Assembly: GCA_027625915.1 (NCBI GenBank)
Contig: JANTQA010000029.1
Span: forward strand, 7,254,001-7,318,000
DNA from: Anaeramoeba flamelloides
Lineage: Eukaryota; Metamonada; Anaeramoebidae
DNA length: 64,000 nt
Direction: 5' to 3'
Positions 1 to 12,027 of the stretch are shown piece by piece. Both the position numbers and the translations under genes were made by a program. The notes under the pieces were generated by a model. It made no database searches and was not told the origin of the DNA. It was given only the letters and a program-made list of their open reading frames with translations. Position 1 is the first letter of the stretch. Each line of letters starts with the position of its first letter.

Positions 1-1128
1 TAAATGAGTGAAATTAATCCAAAAGTAAACCAAAAAATAGACCCGAAAGTATGTATATTTGAAACAAATATTTTCTTTTAGAAGACCAAACATGAAAGAT
101 CACCTTTCCAAATAAATTTGTTGAAATCAAGAATGAAAAAAAAAAATCAATTAAAACTATTTTAGAAGTTTAGTTTTCTATGTCTTTCAAATTTGTATGA
201 ATCTAAATAATTTTTCTCCTAGAATTTTTCACTATCACTACTATTTATTATTATTACAAGAAAAGATTTTTTTACTAATTTTGCTTTCAAATTTTTTTTT
301 TTCCAATATTTTTATCAAAAAAAGCCAAAATAAATGATTACTATTTCAAAAATTAAAATAAAAGGAATTAAATTCTCAAAAACGAAAAACAGTTACAAAA
401 GATTCAACCCAAAATAAAAGAAAAATTGAGTAAAAATTTCAATCAGACTCAGAATTATTTTGAGTTTTCCAATTTTCAAGGAAAATAAATAATTATAAAA
501 TCAAATGAATTTGTCCACTAAATCCTTATTCTCGACAGTAATTTTAAATATCCTATTTTCTGAACCAAAAACAAGAATTATATAAATTAAATGAAAATAG
601 GATTTTTATATCCCTTTTGGAAATTCTTTAGAAATAAAAAGTAATTTGTTTCTCAAAAATTATTTCCATGAAGAATTAAGAATAAAACGAAATTAAAGAA
701 TATGTAATTGTACCAAGTGTTCCAAATAAATGCTTGAAATAAATGATTTTTATTTATTTTTTCTTGATCAATCTTTTCATTTTTTTGAAATCCATTTTTT
801 AATTGGTATGCTTAATTATATTATACTAAGATATACCCCACCCCCGTGTTTATTAAAATATCAGTGTATTTGGTTAAAGAAAAGATTTGTAGAATTCAGT
901 TTCACATAAATAGTGAAATCAAAATTTGAATTAATTACTTTCTTACTTCAAAAAAATCTTTTCTACTTATTTTGCTCCAAAGACTGAAAAAAATTTATTT
1001 TTCTTGGTTTACCCAACACCAAATTGAGAAGTAAACACAGACTTCTCCAAGATTAGTTCACAATTAATTTGGGGATATTTATTTCATTTTTTTTTTTTTT
1101 TTTTATCATTTTCTTTCTTTTCAGCAAA
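1..1128. other. 5' non-coding stretch
   Basis: This is AT-rich DNA with homopolymer runs and no open frame that looks like a protein. Its right end has a pyrimidine-rich tract ending in TTTTCAG at about 1117-1124, four bases before the ATG of the RhoGEF gene. That looks like a 3' splice site, so part of this stretch is probably a 5' UTR exon and intron. No donor could be fixed. Confidence 0.5.
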
Positions 1129-3009
1129 ATGAGTAAATATAATTCAGCGTATTCTTTTTTAGAGGAACCTGAAGTAAGTAGTCTTAAAAAAAAAATTAAA
1201 AAGAAACAAACAAAGCCAATCAAACAGTACCACCGACTTCCAAAACACAAACAAATCGCAAATAAACCTACACATTCTGGAATTGATCTTCCAAAAGAAG
1301 AAAAAAAATGTGTCCTTCAAATCCAACACTTGCTGCGTAAATACCTTTCAGGCAAGAAACAAAAAGAAAGGAAATATATTTTAATCACAAGTCAATTAAG
1401 AAAGTACTTACAAACCATTCGATCTGAAAAAATTCGTCAACAAATGCTGATAATTGGTGAATTAATTGAAACCGAAGGAAAGTATATAAGCTATTTAAAA
1501 TTGATAATCCAATTGTTGAAAGAAATTGAGGCGAAAAAAATCTTGACAAAGCTTGAAATCAGGTCAATCGATGATGGGCTTGAGGCAATTTATAAATTCA
1601 ATTTATTAGTGCTAAAAGAGCTTCAAGCATGCTCCAATTATTGGACTAAAAAAACGACAATTGCCCAGTGCTTTTCAGAGTTCATTCCCTATATGGGGAT
1701 CTATGCACCATTCATTAACAATTATGAACAAAAATTCCAACAAATCGAGAAATTAAAAAAAGACAATCCAAAATTTGGAAAATTTTTAACACAGGTATCG
1801 AAAAATCCTCAATCACATGGTCTTCGGTTTGAGTCAATGATAATCATGCCTGTGCAACGGCTACCAAGGTATGTGTTATTGTTAAAGGAATTAGCCAAAT
1901 ATAAATCTGGCAGGGAAAGGGAATTGTGTCATGAGGTTGCAAATAAAATGAAGATCACAACATCAAAAATTAACGAGAAGAAGCGATCGTTCGAAAGTAT
2001 CATGGAAATTATTGAGATCGATCGAAAGTTCAAAGGAAAAACGAAGGTGTCATTAATTTCACCATCACGAATTTTTATTGCCAAACTATACACCCTATTC
2101 CTTCTGAACAAAGAATCAAAAAAGGCCGTTCTATTATTGTTTAATGACTTACTATTGTTAGCGTATGTGGAAGGAAAATCAAAAAGAAATAGATTCAAAA
2201 ATGAAGAATCCTTTGAATTAAAATTTGCCTTCAAATTAACAAAAATATTTAATATTCAGGATGTCATGCCTTTGAATAAAAAGAACAAGAGCAAGAACAG
2301 TAGATCACCAACAAATAAAAAGATCACTTGGAGGGGTAAAAAAAAGAAGTCAAAATGGAGCTTCTCTTGTAACGATTTTCTTTTTAAATGGATCACTGAT
2401 AATGAAGACACTGATTTAGAAAAAGCCAAGGATTTTATTCAAATTTTGAAAAAAACTATCAAAAGTCGTAGGGAATTCATCCAAAGTAGAAGAAAATCGG
2501 GCACCACAAATTCAAAGAAAGATAAGAAATATAATAAATACCACTCTATTGAATTAAACTCTTCATTTTTTCATAATAATAAGGAGGATAATGATAATGA
2601 TAATGATAATGTGGATAAGAAAGTATTGAAGGACATTCGTCCATTGCAAAGTGTAAATAGCGTCAGAGTTGATGAAAGGGAAATAATAAACGATCTGAAA
2701 ACTGATAATTTAAATAATACCAAAAGTGTAAATAACGAGAATGGAGAAGAAAATGATAATGATAACGATAATGAAGCATTCATCGAGAACTGGGAGTTAA
2801 TTGAACCACAAAACTTAATCCATCAACAAGAATATCACGATTTGTTCCAAAGTTTAAATTCAGATCAAGATATTGAAAACGATTTTCTTGATTTCTCTTC
2901 TATTTCAAAAAAAACTGATGATTTTATTTTTTATGAAGGATTTCATGAAATCTCAAATAATGAAATTGATACTTCAATTGATTTTAAAATTAAAAAAAAA
3001 CATAACTAG
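1129..3009 (+). CDS. RhoGEF: IQ-like motif, DH (Dbl homology) and PH domains
   Basis: A 626-residue guanine nucleotide exchange factor for Rho-family GTPases, expected to act at the cell cortex. Seen in the sequence: an IQ-like calmodulin-binding helix at about residues 70-90 (LQIQHLLRKYLSGKK), then a DH domain at about 105-285 opening with ELIETEGKYISYL. The family's most conserved helix is clear at about 229-258 (PVQRLPRYVLLLKELAKY). A PH-like region follows to about 470, broken by a basic insert. The tail is Asn/Asp/Glu-rich with (GATAAT)n-like codon runs and no recognised domain. The frame is open 20 codons further upstream to 1069, but those codons give a poly-Phe stretch derived from a T-tract that ends in a splice-acceptor-like TTTTCAG, so the ATG at 1129 is preferred. 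It stands alone. DH-PH assignment is firm; the GTPase partner is unknown. Confidence 0.9.
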   Translation: MSKYNSAYSFLEEPEVSSLKKKIKKKQTKPIKQYHRLPKHKQIANKPTHSGIDLPKEEKKCVLQIQHLLRKYLSGKKQKERKYILITSQLRKYLQTIRSEKIRQQMLIIGELIETEGKYISYLKLIIQLLKEIEAKKILTKLEIRSIDDGLEAIYKFNLLVLKELQACSNYWTKKTTIAQCFSEFIPYMGIYAPFINNYEQKFQQIEKLKKDNPKFGKFLTQVSKNPQSHGLRFESMIIMPVQRLPRYVLLLKELAKYKSGRERELCHEVANKMKITTSKINEKKRSFESIMEIIEIDRKFKGKTKVSLISPSRIFIAKLYTLFLLNKESKKAVLLLFNDLLLLAYVEGKSKRNRFKNEESFELKFAFKLTKIFNIQDVMPLNKKNKSKNSRSPTNKKITWRGKKKKSKWSFSCNDFLFKWITDNEDTDLEKAKDFIQILKKTIKSRREFIQSRRKSGTTNSKKDKKYNKYHSIELNSSFFHNNKEDNDNDNDNVDKKVLKDIRPLQSVNSVRVDEREIINDLKTDNLNNTKSVNNENGEENDNDNDNEAFIENWELIEPQNLIHQQEYHDLFQSLNSDQDIENDFLDFSSISKKTDDFIFYEGFHEISNNEIDTSIDFKIKKKHN

Positions 3010-3957
3010 ATTTTTATTCATACTATAATATTGAATTTTTTTTAAAATTAATAACTTTTTTTAAGAATTAATTCATTTCAATTCATTTATTTGAATTTAA
3101 TTGAGCAATAAATATATTTTAATAAAGGCAGGTTTAAATAATTTTAAATTATTAATCTTTACAAGATTTTTTTGCAAAAATTATTTTGAAAAAAAAATTA
3201 TCATTTATTTATTTTTTTTTTTTTTATTGAGGAAGAAGTGTAAATTACATTCTAGTTGTACTTATACTTAAATACCCTTTCAGATTTTTAAAAGTAAAAT
3301 CATAGATTTCATGATTTTTAATTCATAAAAATTATTTTAAACTAATCTTGTTTAAAAATAATTCATCAAGATTTATTTCTTTTAATTTGTTTTGAATAAT
3401 TAATCTATCTTTTTCATAGGAAGGAGAACTTTATTAAAAATTATCAATAATTTCTCTAATTTTATTCTGTTTGTATTTTAAATATAAAGGGAAATATTTA
3501 TTTGAATTTTTATTTATTGCATAGAAATATCTATTTAGCCAGTTAGTAAATGCTCTGATTTTTAGAATTGTTGATTTTGATATATTACTTTTATATTTTT
3601 GTGTTTTAAATAAATAATTTTGATTTTTAATTATCTTAAATAATTTTGTGGGGCGCTGTATAGTACCAAGGAGTGACTTCAAGTGCACAGGTTTTCTTTT
3701 TCTTTCTAAAATGAAAAAAAAGCTTGAGAAATTTTCTTTTTATTTCTTAAAATAAAAAAAGCTAACAACACTTCCAACTTTAAGAATTCAGCAACTCAAA
3801 AATAATTATTTTTTTTTTATCATATTATCTTTTTTATCACAATTAACTCTTTTTAATGTCAGTTTATTTTATCATTTATTCTTTGAAAGAATTATATTAA
3901 TTTTTCTAAATACAAAGAGATAAATTATTTTAATTTTTTTTTTTGAATTGAAATTCT

Positions 3958-4159
3958 CATAAAGTCAGTTCCGCTTTTAAGACATAAACTTTCAACGCGA
4001 TTTAAGCCACAAATAAATCTCAAATTAAAGAACATTTTTTAAAATTATTTTTTTTCTCAAATTGTTTTACTAGAATTTGAATTTTGTGCCTTCATTTGGG
4101 ATTTTTTGTGTGCCTTAAATTTCGTTCAATATTGTGTCTTAAAAGTGGAACTGACTGTA
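3958..4159. mobile_element. CAGTCAG hairpin MITE, copy 1 (diverged)
   Basis: About 200 bp in which the left half is the inverted complement of the right half. It opens near AGTCAGTTCCGCTTTTAAG and closes with GTGGAACTGACTGTA. It belongs to the six-copy family also seen at 4288, 17613, 23843, 25811 and 60360. It has no coding capacity and lies inside the LINE remnant. Confidence 0.85.
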
Positions 4160-4287
4160 TTTTAATTTTAATTACTATTTTTTTAAATAAGTATTTTTGT
4201 ATTTATGTTTATTTTGTAGATACCAGTAACACAAGAATTAATACATGATTTTCAAGAATCGTTTAAATTGTCATTTTTTGAGATTAT

Positions 4288-4490
4288 TACAGCCAGTCTC
4301 GCTTTTAAGGAACTAACATTGAACAAAATTTAAGAAACAAAAAAATTACAAATTAAAGGTGTATTTTTTGGAATTTTTTTTATGCGTTTCATTTACTAGA
4401 ATTTGAATTTTGTACATTAATTTGAGATTTTTTATGTACCTTAAATTTTTGTTCAAAAATTGTGCCTTAAAAGTGGAATTGGCTGTTTTA
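4288..4490. mobile_element. CAGTCAG hairpin MITE, copy 2 (most diverged)
   Basis: It opens TACAGCCAGTCTCGCTTTTA and closes AAAAGTGGAATTGGCTG, giving about 200 bp of inverted repeat. Mutations in both arms make it the oldest-looking member of the family. It is only about 130 bp from copy 1 and sits in the same LINE remnant. Confidence 0.75.
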
Positions 4491-5160
4491 TATTTTGAAA
4501 AATATTCAAATAATTACTTTTAGAAAAAGTAGTATTTATAAACTATTTTCTTGTAAAAATAGTTATTTAAATTTATCTTTAAAACTTTAAGATTGGAATA
4601 AAAACTTAAAGAATACAGAATAATTGGATAAAAAATGATCTAAAATGGTTCAGAATACTTTTAATTGTAGAGTTATTGGTATTAAGTTTTCTTCATTTTT
4701 TTTAAAAATAGAAATGTGATTTTTTTTATTTCTCTTTTAAAAATTAGAACTCCGCTAATTTAGATAAAAAAACACCAAAGTAAAGAAATTTGATTTTTTT
4801 TGTCAATCAATTGTAAAATATAAATTCTTTCAATTCTTGGATACAAAAAATTATAATCATTGTAAATTGATTTTTGAAAGAAAAAAAAGACTTTTGAACT
4901 TTTCTGATAAAGTCTTAATATTTATTAAAATTTTTTTACGGTGAATTTTGTTTTATTTTTTTTGATATTTTTTTTTTTTTAATTTTTCTGGTCGAAATAT
5001 CTACATTTGATAAAAAAATCAATTAGGGATTGAGTTACCTTTTTTTAAAGGTAAAAAATATTAATTTATTATATTTTAGTTTAATAGCAAGTATTTTTTC
5101 ATTCTATTTCTTGTTTTTATATCTTTTCTTGTCTCGCACCGATGAGGAAATTGTGATAAT

Positions 5161-5867
5161 TAAACTATTTTTCAGTCAGAGGGGCCCAGTTGTAATGGTA
5201 TAATACACGTGTTTCAAGGATTTGCATAGATATTAGAAGATAAATTTTATTTTGGAAATTGTCAAAATTGAAATCATTTTTTCACATTTCTACACATTTT
5301 TGTTTTTTTTTTTCGATTTTTTTTTTAAAAACCTCATTCAGTTGCAAAAAAATGTTTTATTGCAAGATCAATAGTCACTTGGTAAAAACGTGTTATTCTA
5401 AGGTCATTGAAACCATGTAAAGATTGTTGAGAAATCATATTGATTTCTATTGCAATTCAATTCGATCTTTGATCTTGATATTTGTTTAATAAATGTGAAA
5501 AAACTTCATTTCATTTTCATTTCCTTTTTCAAATAGAGACCACAAATACCAACAAAATTTGTTTGGGGGCTTGATTTCTAAAAGAAAAGTATGGATAATG
5601 AAGTGAAAAATGTTTCATATTTATTATTCAAATACCAGTAGAAGTTCAAAACGAACATCGTTGTTTTTCTCAATTGGGCCCTAAGAATTTGAGTTTTTCA
5701 ATTTTTAAGAAAATCTATTGATTAATTAGTTTTCTTTCATACATGTATCAACATTTCTTTGAGGTGTATTATTCTCTTTATTTCTTATTTGTTCTTCAAA
5801 GGTCAATTATATAAAATAATTGATATTTGAAAAAAACGTTGAGCCCCTTTGACTGAAACAGAGTTTA
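5161..5867. mobile_element. 707 bp inverted-repeat element, TAAACT...CAGTCA...GGGGC family, copy 1
   Basis: The left end reads TAAACTATTTTTCAGTCAGA followed by GGGGCCCA. The right end is its inverted match (GAGCCCCTTTGACTGAAACAG, then AGTTTA). A second copy lies in opposite orientation at 42901-43597, and the two align through the interior, for example around the segments containing GGTATTTGAATAATAA and its complement. No open frame is long enough for a transposase, so it looks non-autonomous. TA at both outer edges suggests a TA target duplication. Confidence 0.8.
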
Positions 5868-6152
5868 TATGCAAAATTTATTCATCAAAAACATGTTAAA
5901 TTAATTTTATAAAAAAATGAGCCTCTAATATTTGTAAGAGCTTTTCACCAAAAACCCCATTTTCTATTTTTTTAAGTAAAATTTCAACTTTCAAATTTCA
6001 ACAAAAAATAATCAACTTCGTTAATTGTTTGAAAAAAGATGAAATTTCAACCACAAATCACTAAAAATGAAAATTTAAAATGATTTTTTGGAATAATAAT
6101 AAATAAAAGTAAAAATATTTTTAAATCGTTCACAAAATTTTATTTTTATAAT

Positions 6153-6691
6153 TAAACTATATTCTAAAAATTTGGGCACGGTTTAAAAAGTTGAAAGAAT
6201 AACAATACCATACTTTAAATTCAATTTGGAAAGAATTTTGATTTTACAAACTATTTTTATCATTTTTTGTCTAGTTTTTTGTTTTGTTTTCATTTCCTTT
6301 TTTCCAGTTAAGTAATCTGTTTGGTTAGATCTGGAATTTTTTTTTGATGGTTGATAGAAGATTAGTATTGAGTTTGTTAAATTGGAAAACCACATACAAT
6401 TGGTAGATGGTATCTTATCATTTGATCGATCAACAAGTGTTGGTGAAATTTCAACAAATTAACTAATACATTTTTTGTTCCGCTCATTTCATTATTTTGG
6501 ACACACTCGGTTTTTGTTTTTGAGTTTGATATTTTTTTCTTTTATTTGGTTTCAAGTGATTACTTATTACAAGATTAATACTGGGCAACTTAAATGTTAT
6601 TTTATATCAAGTTTAGAAAAATACAATAAATTGGGTTTTATTTTGTCTATTTTTGATTTTGGGTGTGTCCAAATTTTTGGAATGAGGTTTA
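6153..6691 (+). mobile_element. 539 bp TAAACCCC-type inverted-repeat element, copy A
   Basis: The terminal repeats are TAAACTATATTCTAAAAATT and the inverted match ending GGAATGAGGTTTA. The interior carries a second conserved block, TTCCGCTCATTTCATTATTT then TGGACACAC, and a T-rich right half. Copies lie at 29321 (same orientation) and at 23273 and 37937 (opposite orientation). No transposase-size frame is present; the 74-codon frame inside it is not conserved as a protein. Confidence 0.82.
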
Positions 6692-6888
6692 TACTATAAA
6701 AAAAATTTTTGGTTGAAAAAAATCTTGAAATTTTTTTTAAAGTGGAAAAAAAAAAACTAATATTGCTTAAATCAATTTATTTTGTTTCTGAATTTGTAAA
6801 ATTTCCTTTTCAATGTATTTTGTCATTTCAATAAATTATTTCTTTTTTTTTAAATTTTTTACTGGAAATTTTATAATATATATCGATC

Positions 6889-6909
6889 TATATATATATA
6901 TATATATAA
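6889..6909. repeat. TA microsatellite
   Basis: A short (TA)n tract, preceded by a TATATATCGATC interruption. Confidence 0.8.
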
Positions 6910-7430
6910 TATTATTTAAATTCCAATAATATTGTGGTACAAACTACAATTCAAGGTTTTTGACAAACCAAAATTCATTATTTTAAAAAAAAATCTTATC
7001 TAATCAATTCTAGAAGAAATGCTAAATTATAATAACACACAAATTGAAATGTTAACACTTGGTTATAAAATAACAACTCTTCACAAAATAAAAATAATAA
7101 ATAATAATCAATACAAATAAATCTAGGGTGTGTTAAAAATTTTGGAGATGGGCGCGGCAAAAAAAAAATACATCAGCAAATTTGTTTAAATTCTAACAGG
7201 ATTATTGATTGATCAAAAGGTTAGTTACTCTTCAACTAATTTTATTTGAATTCTTCTATTTTGAAGAAAATAGCTTTAACTTAATACCAACCAATCAAAA
7301 AAATATGGGCGAACTAAACAGATTGAGTAATTCAAAAAATTAAATGACAACAAAAAACTTAAAGAAGTTAACAATAATTAATATAGTTTTCAAAAATCAA
7401 AATCATTTTCAAAACAAATGACCTTGTATC
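6910..7430. mobile_element. Diverged relative of the TAAACCCC-type element
   Basis: The block beginning GTGTGTTAAAAATTTTGG near 7128 is followed by sequence matching, with many changes, the interior of the 530 bp family in the orientation of the 23273 copy (a GATCAAA segment, then an AACTAATTTTATTTGAATTC segment). A second similarly diverged version lies around 19800-20290. The ends are not clear, so the limits are approximate. Confidence 0.4.
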
Positions 7431-7593
7431 ATTATGATTCTTTAAATTGTTTTAAATATGTGGAAATGTTTGAATGTTGGTTTTTGTTCTTATTGTTGAA
7501 TATTTATTTTACTTTATCATATTAATAATTTTTTTTAAAGGATTTTTTTTTGTAAATTTTGAACTTTTCAATTTCTTGACAATATTATCTTAA

Positions 7594-7860
7594 GGGAGTA
7601 GCCACGGTAAAGGAAAATTTTTCACTTTTTTGCAATTTTCAAGAGGATCAGTAAAATAACATTATTTACTTTGGTTAACTCATTAATTTTTATTATTGAA
7701 AGTGCTCCATTCATTAGATTTTTTATTTTTTTTTTTTCAAAAGTCTCAAAGAAAGTGCCACAATAGAATGTTTCGTTGAATTGCTTAAAATAGTGTTTCA
7801 AATGTTGAATGACGTATCCTTTATCCTTATCTCATATATTCTATTGTGTCATTTAATTTT
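7594..7860. mobile_element. Compound short repeat: GTAAAGG element plus ACAATAGAATG MITE
   Basis: A block starting GGGAGTAGCCACGGTAAAGG and continuing through TTTACTTTGGTTAACTCATT is followed by a short inverted-repeat unit at about 7754-7855, with arms GTGCCACAATAGAATG and CATTCTATTG-like TATTCTATTGTGTCATTTAA. The same two-part order recurs at 22650-22915. The second part alone occurs at 11030-11146, and the first part alone around 21840 and 22560-22630, so two repeats appear to have been joined. Confidence 0.65.
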
Positions 7861-8712
7861 TTCATTTTTGAATTTTTTTTTAAACAAAAAAACAATAAAA
7901 AGGTTGGGATTAATCTTGACCAGAAAATTTTTTGTTTTCTTTTAATTTGTTCATATTTTTTTGGTTTTGTTTCTGTTTTTATTTTTTGAAATTTATGATT
8001 TTTAGGAATTTAATTTTTTGTAAAATAAACGATCTGTGTGTTTGAATTTTTGTATTTTGAATTGCTGAAATAAAAAAAAAAAGTTGGGATTCTTTAATTG
8101 TGAAAAGAGTTGTGTAATAAAACTCTTGAAAGGATCATTGGAACTATTGGTTGTTGGTATTGAAAAATAAATTTGGATTGTTTTAATAAATTTGATTCTT
8201 TTTCTGTAAAATTTGATGTGGTGTTGTAATTGTAGGTGTCTGAAGAATTTGTTTGAAATGTACATCCTTAAATAACCAAAAGAAGCCAAAATAATCAAAT
8301 TCTAATAAAAAATAATTCTGTTGAAATTCGTAATTAAAAAAGTGTAACAATAATTTAATTTGATTTGTTAAATGGTTGAAATCCTATTTGAAGCTATTAG
8401 CTGTCCTAGAAATTTTAAACAACACAAATAAGTTCCGTAAAACAAATAAATATTGTGAAAAAAATCTCAAGCATAGTTTCAAGAAAGATTTTTTCCAAAA
8501 AACAAAAATTAAAAAAAAAAAAAAAGATCAAAAAGCAAAAACAAAAAAACAAAAGAAAAAAAAAAATTTTGAGTGTTGTTTTTTAAATTAATATTTTTTG
8601 TAATGGGAAATCCATTTCAGTTACTTATCGAAAATGGCAGACAAACAAAATAAAAAACAATAATAAAAAAATAATTTAACCCAAAAAAAAAAAATTAAAA
8701 AAAAAAGCAAAT

Positions 8713-9219
<507 letters not shown>

Positions 9220-12027
9220 TTAATGATTTATTATTCAGAAATAGGACTTTTGAGAAAAAAATGATTATAAAATTCACATTTTTGGTTTTACAACTCATGA
9301 AATTCATGTTGAAAAAGTGTTGAAAATTGTGAAACTTTCCAAGTTCTATTTGTACCAAATAATTCGATTAGTTAAAAAATAAGTTTAGTAATCGATATAT
9401 CTTGAAAACTGTTGGTAGTTTTCAAAAATGGTTTAAAATTATTGTAGTGAATCTGAGGATTGTATAATGGTATGACTAATTGTTTTTTTTTTAATCGATT
9501 CAGAAATTAATGAAAATTTTTGAAAAAGCAAATGGAACGATCAAATAATTTTTGAATCATTCACTTATCCAATATTATCAAATGTAATCAAAGACAAATA
9601 ATCTCAAAAGTTTAATTTTCTTCACTACTATAAGTTTAGATCCAAAATTTGGTGTATAAATAATCCTATCTTCACTGGATAAAAGTTTTTTTATTGAATT
9701 TACATTAAGAATTAATGTTTATTTGAACCAGCAAGAAAAAAATCAATTTTATGATAAAAGCTAGTAAAAATTGGCAAATTAGTGTTTGCTTGGAGTACCA
9801 TGTTTTTGCGTTTGGAATTTTTGACAAATAATTAAAAAAATACTAAAAAGTAATACTTATTAATAAAATTTGAAAAAAGTTTTTAGTTTTTTTATTATTA
9901 AGTTGTCTCTAAACAACCCTAATGAAGAAATAAAAATTGATAAAAAATATTACGATTTTCCAAAAATTTTTGTTCAGCAATCAATCTGGAAATGTGAGGC
10001 AAAAAAAATTCTGATTTTTTTTTTGTAATTTTAAGTTTATAATTTAAATTTATATTAATTTATTTTCAGAAACTAATTCCATCTTCACTTATTATTTATT
10101 GAATAGTTCCTCTTGAAAAGAAAAAAAAAAAAACACTAAAAAAGAAAAAAACATCGGAATAATTCAAGAAGTGTTTAACTTATTTAATAGTTATTTTATA
10201 ATAATAAAATGAAATCAAGAAAAAATATCTTTATGATTCTTCAAGAAATAAAATTTTTACATTTTGTAAAAAAAAGATAAATTTTTCTATCTTAAAAAAT
10301 AACTAAAAAAATATTTTTTTATCAAATACTATCAGATAACTAAGTTATTGACCAATTAAATAAAAAAAAAACTGATTTTTTTCAATAGAATAAGAAAAAT
10401 AAAAATTATTTACAAATACATGATAATATGTTTTTTTTTTAATTTAATATTGGGCCTTGAAACTATATTATATATTTATTTGTGGTTTTGTTTGATTTTG
10501 AGTATCTAAAGTTACTTTGTTTAAAAAGAATTTATTCGGTTTTTTCCAACATACTGCAGTCAAAATAAAGCGTGCAAAAAAATTTGATATGTGCTTCATA
10601 ATAAAAAGCATGTTTTTTTGTTATAGAGGACCCATAAATTAAAGAATCAAAGAAACTGATAATAAACCCTAAAAAGTATGGTATTGGTTTCTTAAAGTTC
10701 TATTATTTAAAAAGAAATTCTAAAAATGAAGGATCAAATTGCAAAATTTATCTCAAAAAATAGAGTAAATTTTTAACAAAATTATTATCAAAAAAAGAAA
10801 CAAAAAATTCAAAAAAATTGAGAATCTTATTGAAAATTTTCAACTATTTTCATGAATAATTTGAATTTTACCACAAATAACCAGACATTTACTTTCAAAA
10901 TTGATTTGAGTTTAGGTATACTATTTGGTTTTGAGATTGGATGTTGCATTGGTACAAGAAGAAAAAAAAGCACGGATAATATTTTGAAATAAGGATAAAA
11001 GTCATTGTGTACATATTATTTTGATCACTGTAAAATCAAATGTCAGAATAGAGTGTTGAGATAAAAACAAAAGTTAAACCATTTAACATTCATTAAAATA
11101 GATTAAACACATCAACTTAACATTCTATTGTGACATTTAATTTTACTTGTGACATTAAAATTAATAGAATTTTTTTCAACAAATACTTTTAATACTAAAA
11201 AGCAATAATCCACAGCCCAAAATAAAAAAATGTGGTTTGCTTATCTTGTTTCAAAATATAAAAAAGTGTAATTTGACTTTATGGTGGATACTCACTTAAA
11301 GTAAAATTTAAACCAATACTGATAACATACTTCTAATTTAATATCCTTTTCATGCAAATAAAAGAAGAAAATCTAAGGGGTATTACCTACATTTTAATCT
11401 TCACTATAACAATAGCACAATAGATAAAAATACTTTTAAGACTTTTGAGAACTTTCAGAGACAGTCTTAAAGATTTCGGTTTCTATTATATTCTCGCATT
11501 ATTTCAATTATCAAATAATTAAATGGAAACTTTTAAAAGCTAAAAAAGGGTAAAAAAAAATGATTTAAAAAAAGAAAAATTGTAATTTGTTGGAAATTTT
11601 TTAAAAATGTACTAAACAGACAAACCATTTGTTAAATTTCAAAAACACAAAATTATTTTTCTGAAATCCAAAAACCAAAAGTTGTTTTAATTAACAATTT
11701 ATTCAAAAATTTTGATTGTACAAAATTTTTGAAATTAAGTGCTATTGAATTTTGATTTTGCTCTTTCAAGAACTAGCCTGGTTAAAAAGAATATCAAAAA
11801 ACTATAAGCAGTGTGTCATTAAAAAAAGTTTCTCTAATTGTTTTTCTTGGTTTTTTTAGTTGATATGAAATACTTATCATTTTTTTTTTCTTTAGGAATA
11901 TTAAAAATAAAACTGTTTTTATTATTCTTTTTGAATAACCAACAAAAAACAAATAATTAAAAAAACAAAAAACATACGTTAATTCAAGTCTATAAAAAAA
12001 AAAAAACAATTCAAAGAAGTCTGATAG
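9220..12027. other. 2.8 kb gene-free stretch
   Basis: AT-rich sequence with no supported coding frame. It holds one short MITE at 11030-11146. A CTATAAAA-like sequence at about 11990 lies roughly 35 bases upstream of the next gene's ATG and could be a core promoter element, but this is only a motif match. Confidence 0.5.
11030..11146. mobile_element. 117 bp ACAATAGAATG-type MITE
   Basis: The left arm reads GTAAAATCAAATGTCAGAAT and the right arm is its inverted near-match, ending ATTGTGACATTTAATTTTAC. Relatives lie at about 7754-7855 and 22806-22910. Confidence 0.7.

Larger units (their letters stand above)
3226..4640 (-). mobile_element. Decayed LINE (non-LTR retrotransposon), 3' portion
   Basis: On the minus strand this is the 3' part of a LINE related to the copy at 56.9-59.0 kb. 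Shared blocks include the C-terminal segment read as PSYEKDRLIIQNKLKE, the 3' terminus AATTTACACTTCTTC, and an A-rich tail lying at the plus-strand left end. Similarity to the other copy continues leftwards in the element (rightwards on the plus strand) past two hairpin MITEs at 3958-4159 and 4288-4490, which appear to have inserted into it. No intact reverse transcriptase frame remains. The right boundary is approximate because similarity fades into AT-rich sequence. Confidence 0.65.
3010..8712. other. 5.7 kb gene-free stretch filled with mobile-element debris
   Basis: No host gene is seen between the RhoGEF and the ubiquitin-S27a gene. The stretch holds a decayed LINE with two nested hairpin MITEs (about 3.2-4.6 kb), a 707 bp element at 5161, a 539 bp element at 6153, a diverged relative of the latter around 6.9-7.4 kb, and a compound short repeat at 7594-7860. 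The remainder is AT-rich with long A/T runs. Confidence 0.6.

Noticed and set aside
6475-6699. 74-codon frame, similar to one at 29681-29887
   Set aside because: The similarity reflects two copies of the same non-coding TAAACCCC element. The frames differ in length and substitutions are not protein-like.
8002-8298. 98-codon minus-strand frame beginning MIILASFGYLRMY
   Set aside because: Composition is that of translated AT-rich spacer. No domain, no splice partners and no start context stand out.
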